Of a stretch of 64,000 nt of DNA, positions 1-6,798 are shown one piece after another. Numbering within the stretch: position 1 is the stretch's first letter; every line of letters starts with the position of its first letter. This DNA comes from Conexibacter sp. DBS9H8 (GTDB lineage: Bacteria; Actinomycetota; Thermoleophilia; Solirubrobacterales; Solirubrobacteraceae): NCBI RefSeq assembly GCF_023330685.1, contig NZ_CP097128.1:2108001-2172000 (forward strand), in the 5' to 3' direction. The notes under the pieces are model-generated. The model saw only the letters and a program-made list of their open reading frames with translations, had not been told where the DNA came from and did not search any database. The position numbers were made by a program, and so were the translations under genes.

Positions 1-21
1 AGTGAACTCACGGGAGGGAAG

Positions 22-50
22 CATGCCCGCTCAACCAGCGGGAAAGCATG
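22..50 (-). terminator. Hairpin just past the mannose synthase gene
   Basis: Inverted repeats CCGCT (27-31) and AGCGG (37-41) around a CAACC loop are extended by CATGC (22-26) and GCATG (46-50), with a small GAAA bulge. It lies 10 bp past the stop of the minus-strand gene at 60-800, so it probably ends that transcript. There is no clear T tract, as is usual for high-GC actinobacterial terminators. Confidence 0.45.
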
Positions 51-59
51 AGACGAACG

Positions 60-800
60 TTAAGATCGTGTAAGCGAGGGCGGATGGGTCCGGCGCATCT
101 TCGGCACGAGGAGGAACGCCTCAGCGGCGATCCGCCACGACATTTTGGACGAACCGGCACGGCGGTCGGTGAAGATGATTGGCACCTCACGGACTCGAAA
201 GCCGGCCTGGATCGCACGGTAGGTCACCTCGATCTGAAACCCGTAGCCGTCCGCGCGAACGGACTCGAGATCGATCCGCTCGAGTACCCGCCGGTGGATG
301 CACTTATATCCGCCCGTGAGGTCGCGGACGTCGATCCCAAGGATCGTGCGGGCGTAGAGGCCGCCCCCGCGGCTGATCAGTCGGCGCAGCATGCCCCAGT
401 TGCGGGTACCCCCGCCGGGGACGTAGCGCGACCCGATCACGAGGTCAGCCTCCTCTGCGGCGGCGACGAGGGCCGGCAGATGAGCGGGATCGTGGGAGAA
501 ATCGGCATCCATCTCCATCACGAGTTCGGCGCCGGCGGCGAGCGCCCGAGTGAAGCCCGCCGTGTAGGCCTTGCCCAGGCCCGCCTTCTCGAGACGATGG
601 AGCACCTCGACGCAGTCGAATTCGGTGGCGAGCGCGTCCGCGAGCGCGCCGGTCCCGTCGGGGGAGTTGTCGTCGACGATGAGAACACGATGATCGCCCG
701 GGGCGACCTGCTCGAGGGCGGCGTGAACGGCCGGGATGATCCGGTTGATGTTCTCCGCCTCGTTGTAGGTCGGCATCACCAACCAGACGCGCTCATGCAT
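60..800 (-). CDS. Polyprenol-phosphate mannosyltransferase (Dpm1/Ppm1-like GT2)
   Basis: A 246-residue family 2 glycosyltransferase. The N-terminus carries the nucleotide-sugar fold (MPTYNEAENI, then VDDNSPDGT), followed by the metal-binding MEMDADFSHDP (DXD type) and the GSRYVPGG and DLTGGYK motifs typical of dolichol-phosphate mannose synthases. Known members move mannose from GDP-mannose to polyprenyl phosphate at the inner face of the membrane, making the donor used by GT-C mannosyltransferases. It has no C-terminal membrane helices, as in the stand-alone bacterial form. Several GT-C candidates in this window (39607, 41277, 48741, 63441) could use its product, but that link is inference. 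It lies 56 bp downstream of the unknown gene at 857-1315 on the same strand and may be co-transcribed. Confidence 0.88.
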   Translation of the reverse strand: MHERVWLVMPTYNEAENINRIIPAVHAALEQVAPGDHRVLIVDDNSPDGTGALADALATEFDCVEVLHRLEKAGLGKAYTAGFTRALAAGAELVMEMDADFSHDPAHLPALVAAAEEADLVIGSRYVPGGGTRNWGMLRRLISRGGGLYARTILGIDVRDLTGGYKCIHRRVLERIDLESVRADGYGFQIEVTYRAIQAGFRVREVPIIFTDRRAGSSKMSWRIAAEAFLLVPKMRRTHPPSLTRS

Positions 801-856
801 AGGGGGAAGATCGTAGGAGGTGGGGCCGGCCGGGCGGTTGCCCGGCTCGGTGGAGC

Positions 857-1315
857 TCAGCGCCGGACGTAGGCGACGCGATTCCAGCTCGGCTCGGGGG
901 CGAGCTCGATCGGTTCGCCGCCTCGTTCAGGCTGAATGTAAACGAAGCCGGTGCTGTGCACGTCGAAGCAGACGTCGAGCTCACCCTCCTTGACCCGCTG
1001 GTCGAGCCAGGCGGTGCGGAAGATGAGGCGCCTGAGCCAGTGCACGAGGGATCGGTCCGAGGGGCCGACGAGCTCGGGCCAGCAGTCGTTGACATGCTCT
1101 CCCAGCGCGGAGGCCGGGTCGGTCACCTCGCCGTTGACGACGAGGTTGATGAGATCCTCCGCCTCATCCTCTTCGACCTCGGCGCCGATGAAGCCGAGCC
1201 GACGGGCGGCTTGTTCGCAGCGCTCCCGGAAATCGCGTTCGTTGAAGGTGAAGCGTAGGTCGCCGTATTCCAGGACGAAGTCGTCCCCGGAGCTGTAATT
1301 GCCGCGTCTGTGCAT
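857..1315 (-). CDS. Conserved-looking hypothetical protein, acidic
   Basis: A 152-residue protein starting MHRRGNYSSG; I do not recognise a family. The frame is open further upstream to 1525, but that part has no coding look and overlaps the divergent regulator. The ATG at 1315 sits 11 nt after a TAAGAT box (1327-1332 on the minus strand). The protein is soluble, with an acidic stretch (EVEEDEAEDL) near the middle and a WLRRLIFRTAWLDQRV helix-like segment. It ends 56 bp before the mannose synthase gene, so the two may form an operon. No function is assigned. Confidence 0.6.
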   Translation of the reverse strand: MHRRGNYSSGDDFVLEYGDLRFTFNERDFRERCEQAARRLGFIGAEVEEDEAEDLINLVVNGEVTDPASALGEHVNDCWPELVGPSDRSLVHWLRRLIFRTAWLDQRVKEGELDVCFDVHSTGFVYIQPERGGEPIELAPEPSWNRVAYVRR

Positions 1316-1326
1316 GAGCCGTCGGC

Positions 1327-1332
1327 ATCTTA
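1327..1332 (-). promoter_or_regulatory. Putative -10 box (TAAGAT) for gene 857-1315
   Basis: TAAGAT on the minus strand lies 11 nt upstream of the ATG at 1315. No convincing -35 is visible. It matches the short-leader pattern seen at many genes in the window. Confidence 0.4.
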
Positions 1333-1484
1333 TGGCCGATTCCTGCCCCCGCGCAGTGACTGGGCGGGATGTTGCAGTGCGGGCGGGGCGGGGGGCGCTG
1401 AGATTGCCGCAGAAAGCGAGAAAACGCGCCGGTCGAGTGTGCCAAGAGCGGGGGAGACGGGGCGCTCCGACGCCTCTATGGCAC

Positions 1485-2294
1485 ATGAATTGCAACTGCG
1501 CCACGATCCTCATCACCGGCCCCAACCGTGCGGCCCGAGCCTATGTCGGAGACAACCTGACCGCCGACGGACACGACGTCCGCGTCGCGCCCACGGTGGA
1601 GACGGCCTGGCAGATGCTCGCAGCAGACTCCGTCGACCTCGTCATCGTCGACCTCAGTGACTTCGGACGCTATGACCGGGCGGGACTCGAGTTCATCGGT
1701 CGGGTCCGACAGCCGGCTCGGCTCGGGGCAGGCACGGATGCGGCGGTCCCGATCATCTCGCTGGCGCCACGGCTCGGTGAGCTCGAGCGCGTGCGCGTCC
1801 TCGAGCGAGGCAGTGATGACCTCCTTCAGATCCCCTACGCCTACGCCGAGCTTCGGGCGCGGGTCGCGGCGCTGCTGCGCCGCGCCCAGGGTGAGTGGAG
1901 GGCCGGTCGGATCCGGGTCGGTCCCTTGGAGATCGACGCCGGAGCGCGTCAGGCGTGGATGGACGCCCGGCCGCTTCCCCTCACGGCCAAGGAGCTCGCC
2001 CTCCTCACCGTTCTGGCGAGCCGTCCCACGCAGGTGTTCACGCGCGGGGAGCTGCTCGAGCGCGTGTGGGGGTTCGCCCCCGATGACCGCTCACGCACCG
2101 TCGACGTTCACGCGAGCCGACTACGCCGCAAGCTCGCCCACCCGCGAGAGCGCTTCGTGGTCAACGCCTGGGGGGAGGGGTACAAGCTCGTCACCGCGCT
2201 CAGCGGTGGTGAGCCGGCCGACGCGTGGGAGCCGGCGGATGTGGCGGAGATCCCTGAACGGCCGGCTTCTCGCCGGGTTGCGGCGGTCGCATGA
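1485..2294 (+). CDS. OmpR-type response regulator with degenerate receiver domain
   Basis: The ATG at 1485 gives 269 residues. The N-terminal ~120 residues have receiver-like topology, and the C-terminus is a clear winged helix (LTAKELALLTVLASRP, RTVDVHASRLRRKL, WGEGYKL). The receiver is atypical. The usual acidic pair after strand 1 is replaced (ILITGPN), and the usual lysine-proline near strand 5 reads QIPYAY. An aspartate (VIVDLSD) remains at the phosphorylation position. Phosphorylation by a kinase is therefore doubtful; family knowledge suggests an atypical, phosphorylation-independent regulator. No histidine kinase lies nearby. It is the gene immediately upstream of mraZ, facing the same way, so a link to cell-wall gene control is possible but unproven. 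The frame is open upstream to 1299 but lacks coding character there. Confidence 0.8.
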   Translation: MNCNCATILITGPNRAARAYVGDNLTADGHDVRVAPTVETAWQMLAADSVDLVIVDLSDFGRYDRAGLEFIGRVRQPARLGAGTDAAVPIISLAPRLGELERVRVLERGSDDLLQIPYAYAELRARVAALLRRAQGEWRAGRIRVGPLEIDAGARQAWMDARPLPLTAKELALLTVLASRPTQVFTRGELLERVWGFAPDDRSRTVDVHASRLRRKLAHPRERFVVNAWGEGYKLVTALSGGEPADAWEPADVAEIPERPASRRVAAVA

Positions 2295-2390
2295 TCGGTC
2301 CCGCGCGTCGGCGTCGTCGTGTGAAGGAGGAAGGAGGAGGTCGGATCGGCTCCCACCCCGCTGAGGAGTCGGGGGCGATCGAGCGCCCGA

Positions 2391-2457
2391 TGGGAGGTGA
2401 GAGCATGCAGGTGGGGCAAATGAAAGATTTGGTGTTGCAAAGTGGGAGAGGGTGGGT
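2391..2457 (+). promoter_or_regulatory. Candidate MraZ boxes (four TGGG repeats)
   Basis: TGGGN elements start at 2391, 2412, 2443 and 2453, i.e. spacings of 21, 31 and 10 bp, all close to whole helical turns. MraZ is known to bind direct TGGGN repeats about 10 bp apart upstream of its own gene. The last two lie between the candidate -35 and -10 of mraZ, which fits autorepression. Confidence 0.6.
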
Positions 2458-2463
2458 TAGTCT
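2435..2463 (+). promoter_or_regulatory. Candidate mraZ/dcw promoter
   Basis: TTGCAA (2435-2440), a 17-nt spacer and TAGTCT (2458-2463) form a plausible sigma-70 promoter. The start of transcription would be near 2470, leaving a leader of about 86 nt before the TTG start of mraZ. Confidence 0.55.
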
Positions 2464-2481
2464 GGCGCTCGCATGCAGAGA

Positions 2482-2518
2482 CCCGGGTGGCAGGGCTCCT
2501 CCCACCCAGCCACCCGGG
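2482..2518 (+). promoter_or_regulatory. Hairpin in the mraZ leader
   Basis: CCCGGGTGGC (2482-2491) and GCCACCCGGG (2509-2518) are perfect 10-bp inverted repeats around a 17-nt loop. The structure would form in the mRNA between the candidate promoter and the mraZ start. It could be an attenuator, a stability element or a protein site; the sequence does not decide. Confidence 0.5.
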
Positions 2519-2555
2519 CCTCACCCTCTCCTCTTCTCAATGCAAGACAGGCACC

Positions 2556-3008
2556 TTGAACTTCCGCGGGACCTTCGAACATTCGCTGGATGCGAAGCAC
2601 CGCCTGACGGTCCCGTCGAAGTTCCGTTCGGCGTTCGCCGACGGCGTGGTCCTGGCGATCGTTCCCGGGACGACGGCCGACACGCCACGGTCGATCGCGA
2701 TGTGGACGCCGACGGCCTACGAGGCGTACACGAGCGTTGTGCTCGAGGGACTCAACCCGATGTCGCCGCGGGCCCGCGAACTCAAGCGACTGCTGTTTGC
2801 CAACTCTCAGGATGTCGAGCTCGACTCGGCCAACCGGGTGATGATCCCGCCGCAGCTGATGGCCTTCGCCGGGCTCGACAAGGAGGCCGTCATCGCCGGG
2901 GCGGGCGAGTGCCTGGAGATCTGGGATCGCACCGCCTACACGACCTACAACGAAGGCGCGCTCGCGCGCTTCTCCGACATTGCCGCAAGCTTTGATCACA
3001 CTCCTTGA
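2556..3008 (+). CDS. mraZ: Transcriptional regulator MraZ
   Basis: 150 residues from a TTG start at 2556, giving M-NFRGTFEHSLD, which aligns with the universal MraZ N-terminus (FRGxxEhxLDxKgR). Starting at the in-frame ATG at 2442 would translate through the promoter and MraZ boxes, so it is rejected. Both AbrB-like repeats are visible: LDAKHRLTVPSKFR near residues 10-23 and LDSANRVMIPPQL near 90-102. MraZ forms ring-like oligomers and represses its own operon by binding TGGGN repeats. It is the first gene of the dcw cluster; rsmH starts 1 nt after its stop. Confidence 0.92.
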   Translation: MNFRGTFEHSLDAKHRLTVPSKFRSAFADGVVLAIVPGTTADTPRSIAMWTPTAYEAYTSVVLEGLNPMSPRARELKRLLFANSQDVELDSANRVMIPPQLMAFAGLDKEAVIAGAGECLEIWDRTAYTTYNEGALARFSDIAASFDHTP

Positions 3009-3009
3009 C

Positions 3010-3969
3010 ATGGCGACCGCGCACGTTCCCGTTCTCGCGGGCGAGCTGATCGACCTGCTCGACCCGCGGCCGGGGCAGGTGGCGGTGGACTGCACCTTCG
3101 GCGCGGGCGGTCACGCTCGGCTCGTCGCCGAGCGCATCGGCGCCGAGGGGACGCTGATCGCGATCGACCGCGACCCCGCGGCGCGGGAGCGGTTCACCGA
3201 ACTCGAGCGCGAGACGAGCGCAACCACCCGCTTCATCGCCGCCGACTTCACCGCCGGGCTCGCCCAGCTGCGGGCTGAAGGCGTCCTCGTCGACCTCCTC
3301 TACATGGACCTCGGAATGTCGTCGATGCAGGTCGACACGTGGATCCGTGGCTTCTCCTACTCCTATGACGCGCCGCTTGACATGCGCATGGATCAGGCCC
3401 AGGAGCTCACCGCGACGACGATCGTCAACGAGTGGGACGAGCGGCAGCTGTCCCGCCTCCTCCGTGAGTACGGGGAGGAGCGCTATGCCGCCCAGATTGC
3501 CCGGGCGATCGTCAGGGACCGGGTTCGGCGCCGGCTGACCACCACCCAGCAGCTCGTCGACGTGATCAAATCGGCGATCCCGGTGCCCGCTCAGTTCGCG
3601 GGCGGTCATCCGGCCAAACGGAGCTTCCAGGCGCTGCGGATCGCCGTCAACGATGAGCTCGCCCAGGTCGATGCCGCGCTGCCGCTCGCGTGGGATCTTC
3701 TCGCACCTCAGGGACGCCTCGCGGTGATCTCCTTCCACTCCTTGGAGGACCGTCGCGCCAAGCGGTTCCTCACCGACCGAGCCCGCGGCTGCATCTGCCC
3801 GCCGGAGCTGCCGATCTGCATCTGTCACCGCGAGCCAGAGGGTGAACTCCTCACGCGCCGGGCGATCGCGGCGACAGCCGGTGAGATCGCGGCGAACCCG
3901 CGGGCGCGTTCGGCTCATCTGCGCGGAGTCAGGAAGCTCACGCCCGCCCATCAGGAGGAACGGTCATGA
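3010..3969 (+). CDS. rsmH: 16S rRNA (cytosine-1402-N4)-methyltransferase RsmH
   Basis: 319 residues from the ATG at 3010, which directly follows the mraZ stop. The N-terminus HVPVLAGELIDLL and the SAM-binding DCTFGAGGHARLV are diagnostic. DLGMSSMQVD, RGFSYSYDAPLDMRMD and VISFHSLEDRRAKRF complete the RsmH set. The enzyme methylates C1402 of 16S rRNA in the decoding centre. Its stop overlaps the start of the FtsL-like gene by 4 nt (ATGA at 3966), which suggests translational coupling within the dcw operon. Confidence 0.95.
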   Translation: MATAHVPVLAGELIDLLDPRPGQVAVDCTFGAGGHARLVAERIGAEGTLIAIDRDPAARERFTELERETSATTRFIAADFTAGLAQLRAEGVLVDLLYMDLGMSSMQVDTWIRGFSYSYDAPLDMRMDQAQELTATTIVNEWDERQLSRLLREYGEERYAAQIARAIVRDRVRRRLTTTQQLVDVIKSAIPVPAQFAGGHPAKRSFQALRIAVNDELAQVDAALPLAWDLLAPQGRLAVISFHSLEDRRAKRFLTDRARGCICPPELPICICHREPEGELLTRRAIAATAGEIAANPRARSAHLRGVRKLTPAHQEERS

Positions 3970-5045
3970 CCCCACCAGCGCCGAGCACGGCCGCCGGCCG
4001 GGCCGCCTCGTATGCGGCACGGTCTGAGGCGGTGCCACGTGATCGCCGGAGTGCGGGAGGAGAGGACCGGGGTCGGTCATCGGCTCCGCTCGCTGCCCGC
4101 GGCACGGCCCGTGTCGGACGCCGGGCCGCCCGGCCGTCCGTCAGCGTCCCCCTCGTCCCGCGACGCGTCTCCGGGCCGGGGGTCGCGGCGGACCGGCCGT
4201 CGCGCGCCGTGTCCGGGACGAATCGGCCGGCGGCGGCTACGTCCGCTGTCAGACGGTCGCCCGTCGCGACCGCTGCGACGGCCCGGCCGTTGCCCGGTGC
4301 GACGCCGGCCGGCCGGGCGTTGCGCGGGGCGGTCGCGACGGCTCGGCCGATGCGGGGAACCGCGCAGGCCGGCCGGACGGCGCGGGCCCGTCAGGCCCCG
4401 CCACGCTCCCTGCGCGGGGCGCACCGATCGATCTCCCACTCGCGGGCGGTCGCTCTCCCACATCCCGCTCGTCTGCCTAACCTCGGTCTTGCGCTCAAGG
4501 TGCGGATGCCGAGGCCGGAGACGCTGTTTGACCGGATCGTGCGCGGTCGGGCGTGGATTCCCGTGTTGGCGGTGATGCTCGTCGGAATCGTCGCGATGCA
4601 GGTAGAGGTGCTCAAGCTCGGCGCGTCCGTCGGGCGCTCGATGGACATGGCAACGGAACTGCAGGGGCAGATCCAGATCGAGCGCGCACGCGTGAGCGAG
4701 CTCGCCTCACCCGCCCGGATCGAAGCGCTGGCGGCCCGTTGGGGGATGATGGCGCCCGGTCCGACCGACTATCACTTCCTCTCCGCCCACGCAAGCGTGG
4801 CCCAGGCGATCGCGGGCATCCGTCCGGTCGACGCGAGCGCGTTCAGCGCCAATCTCGCCGCCCAATTGGCGATCGACGACGGCGCGGCCGCGGCGGCGAT
4901 CAACTCGGTCCCCGCCACGGTGAGCCCTGCGACGAACACCCCCGCCGCGACGGCACCGAGCCCCGCGGCGGCAGCGGGTGCGTCGTCCGGGACGGCTGCT
5001 GCTGTGACCGGGACCGGTGGGGTCGCACCGGGGGCGGTGGGCTAA
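3966..5045 (+). CDS. FtsL-like septal protein with long basic N-terminal tail
   Basis: 359 residues. There is one membrane helix at about 196-213 (AWIPVLAVMLVGIVAMQVEVL), then a short coiled-coil-like segment (residues 222-258) and LAARWGMMAPGPTDY, which resembles the FtsL/DivIC pattern. Position between rsmH and ftsI is the classic ftsL place. Most FtsL proteins are about 100-180 residues. Here ~195 cytoplasmic residues rich in Ala, Arg and Pro come first, and a ~90-residue Ala/Thr/Pro tail follows. The N-terminal part contains an imperfect 20-residue duplication. FtsL normally forms a complex with FtsB and FtsQ; no FtsB gene is seen here. The assignment rests on position and topology more than on sequence. 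Confidence 0.72.
   Translation: MTPPAPSTAAGRAASYAARSEAVPRDRRSAGGEDRGRSSAPLAARGTARVGRRAARPSVSVPLVPRRVSGPGVAADRPSRAVSGTNRPAAATSAVRRSPVATAATARPLPGATPAGRALRGAVATARPMRGTAQAGRTARARQAPPRSLRGAHRSISHSRAVALPHPARLPNLGLALKVRMPRPETLFDRIVRGRAWIPVLAVMLVGIVAMQVEVLKLGASVGRSMDMATELQGQIQIERARVSELASPARIEALAARWGMMAPGPTDYHFLSAHASVAQAIAGIRPVDASAFSANLAAQLAIDDGAAAAAINSVPATVSPATNTPAATAPSPAAAAGASSGTAAAVTGTGGVAPGAVG
4278..4388 (+). repeat. Imperfect 60-bp tandem duplication inside the FtsL-like gene
   Basis: Residues 105-121 (TARPLPGATPAGRALRG) and 125-141 (TARPMRGTAQAGRTARA) repeat with a 20-residue period. The surrounding tail has further degenerate RPxRG and AGR motifs, consistent with growth of the tail by repeat expansion. 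Confidence 0.6.
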
Positions 5046-5049
5046 GGCG

Positions 5050-6762
5050 ATGCAGCGGATCGACCGGCGGATCGGCCTTCTCTTCGCCGCCTTTGTCGTG
5101 CTGCTCGGCGTCGCGTCGCTGCGTGCAGCCTACCTCGGCGTGTTCCGCTCCTCGGCGCTCAGCAGCTTTGCGACCAATCAGGCCGTCGACACCAAGGTGA
5201 TCCCGGCGGTGCGGGGGACGATCACTGCCCGCGGTGGGCAGGTGCTCGCACTCAGTGAGTCGGCCGATGAGGTGGTGGCCGACCCCTACCTGATCAGCAA
5301 TGCCCAGGCTCAAGCGCGTGAACTTGCGCCGCTGCTCGGGATGAGCGTACCGAGGGTGCTCGCGGGCCTGACGACCCCGAACAAGGGGTATGTGCCGCTC
5401 GCCTACGACGTGCCGTCGGCGAACGCGACCAAGATCATGGAGCTCCACATCAACGGGATCTCCGACTCCCCGGTCGAGCAGCGCGTCTATCCACTCGGGG
5501 ACACCGCGGCCCAGGTGGTGGGCTGGGTCAACGGCGCCGGCCAGGGGGCCTCCGGGGTCGAGTACGTCTTCAACCACGCCCTGTCGGGGCGCGCCGGGCT
5601 GACCCGCATCATCAACGCCGGCAACCAACAACCGATCGGCGTCGACACGATCCGGCGGATGCGGCCCGGAGCCACCCTCACCCTCACCCTCTCGCTGCCG
5701 CTCCAGCAGGAGGTGGAGAAGGTGCTCGCCGAGACCGCCGCGCAGTATCACACCCAGTCCGAGACGGCGATCGTCACAAACCCCCAGAACGGGCAGATCC
5801 TCGCGGACGCGAACTGGCCGTCCGTCAACGCCAATGACATCGGGGCGACCCCAGCGGCCAATACCGAAGATGAGTCGGTCGATCTCAGCTACGAGCCCGG
5901 GTCGACGTTCAAGGCGGTGACCGTCTCCGGCGGATTGATGGATCACACGATCACGCCGACGACGATCATCCACGAGCCGCCCTACCTCGACCCCTACGGA
6001 ATCCAGATCTCCGACGCCGAGGTGCACGGCTACGTCAACTATTCGGTCGCTCAGATCCTCAAGTACTCCTCCAATATCGGCGCCGACCTGATCGCTCAGC
6101 GGGACGGCCCCGATAACGGGGCGATTCGGTTCAACTACTGGATGCGCAGGTTCGGCTTCGGGCGTCCGACCGGGGTCGCGCTCAACGGAGAGTCCGCCGG
6201 CGTCCTGCCTGCGCTCGCCAACTACTCCGGTCTGACGATGTACAACCTCCCCTTCGGCCAGGGGGAGGAGGTGACGCCGATGCAGATGGTCCAGCTCTAC
6301 GACACGGTCGCCGACGGTGGCATCAGACGGACGCCGCAGCTGATCTACGCGATCAACCACCACCGCGTGCCCACCCCCAAGGGGACGCGCGTGATCACCC
6401 CACAGGTGGCCTCCGAGGTCCGGGTGATGATGCGCGGCGTGCTGGCCGACGGAGGGACCGCCTCCGGCGCCCAGATCCCCGGCTATGACCTGGCCGGCAA
6501 GACCGGCACCTCCCAGGTCGTCATCAACGGGCACTACTCCAACTCGCTCTTTGACGCGTCCTTCATCGGGATGGTGCCCGCGTCAGCACCAAAACTCGTC
6601 GTCGCCGTCGTCGTGAGCGGAGTCGACAATTACGGCGGCACCGTGGCCGGTCCGGCGTTCCAGAAGATCGTCGGCTGGGCCGTGCCGCACTTCGGGATCA
6701 ACCCGTGCCCTGGCGTGTGCCCGGCCAGCGCGTTCGTCCCGGCGACGCCATCGAAGCCGTGA
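5050..6762 (+). CDS. ftsI: Septal peptidoglycan transpeptidase FtsI (PBP3-like)
   Basis: 570 residues from the ATG at 5050, with TAAGG just upstream; the upstream ATG at 5017 lies in the FtsL-like gene. An N-terminal membrane anchor (about 8-30) is followed by a class B PBP dimerisation domain (VRGTITARGGQVLA) and the transpeptidase domain. The active-site triad motifs are S285-T-F-K (YEPGSTFKAVT), S340-S-N (KYSSNIGADL) and K484-T-G (LAGKTGTSQV). No PASTA domains follow. The enzyme cross-links septal peptidoglycan together with FtsW, encoded at 11956. Confidence 0.93.
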   Translation: MQRIDRRIGLLFAAFVVLLGVASLRAAYLGVFRSSALSSFATNQAVDTKVIPAVRGTITARGGQVLALSESADEVVADPYLISNAQAQARELAPLLGMSVPRVLAGLTTPNKGYVPLAYDVPSANATKIMELHINGISDSPVEQRVYPLGDTAAQVVGWVNGAGQGASGVEYVFNHALSGRAGLTRIINAGNQQPIGVDTIRRMRPGATLTLTLSLPLQQEVEKVLAETAAQYHTQSETAIVTNPQNGQILADANWPSVNANDIGATPAANTEDESVDLSYEPGSTFKAVTVSGGLMDHTITPTTIIHEPPYLDPYGIQISDAEVHGYVNYSVAQILKYSSNIGADLIAQRDGPDNGAIRFNYWMRRFGFGRPTGVALNGESAGVLPALANYSGLTMYNLPFGQGEEVTPMQMVQLYDTVADGGIRRTPQLIYAINHHRVPTPKGTRVITPQVASEVRVMMRGVLADGGTASGAQIPGYDLAGKTGTSQVVINGHYSNSLFDASFIGMVPASAPKLVVAVVVSGVDNYGGTVAGPAFQKIVGWAVPHFGINPCPGVCPASAFVPATPSKP

Positions 6763-6785
6763 CGAACCGCCCGGTCCCGATCGAC

Positions 6786-6791
6786 TAACGT
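6786..6791 (+). promoter_or_regulatory. Putative -10 box for murE (TAACGT)
   Basis: TAACGT ends 7 nt before the murE ATG, so transcription from it would start at about the start codon (leaderless). It would give murE an internal promoter within the dcw cluster. Confidence 0.45.
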
Positions 6792-6798
6792 CGAGCCA

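Noticed and set aside
48..872. A 274-codon plus-strand frame opposite the mannose synthase
   Set aside because: Shadow; only the minus strand shows GT2 motifs.
2442..2555. In-frame ATG at 2442 as the mraZ start
   Set aside because: It would translate through the promoter -10 and the MraZ boxes; homology begins at the TTG at 2556.
4900..6534. A 544-codon minus-strand frame opposite ftsI
   Set aside because: Shadow frame; ftsI carries all three transpeptidase motifs on the plus strand.
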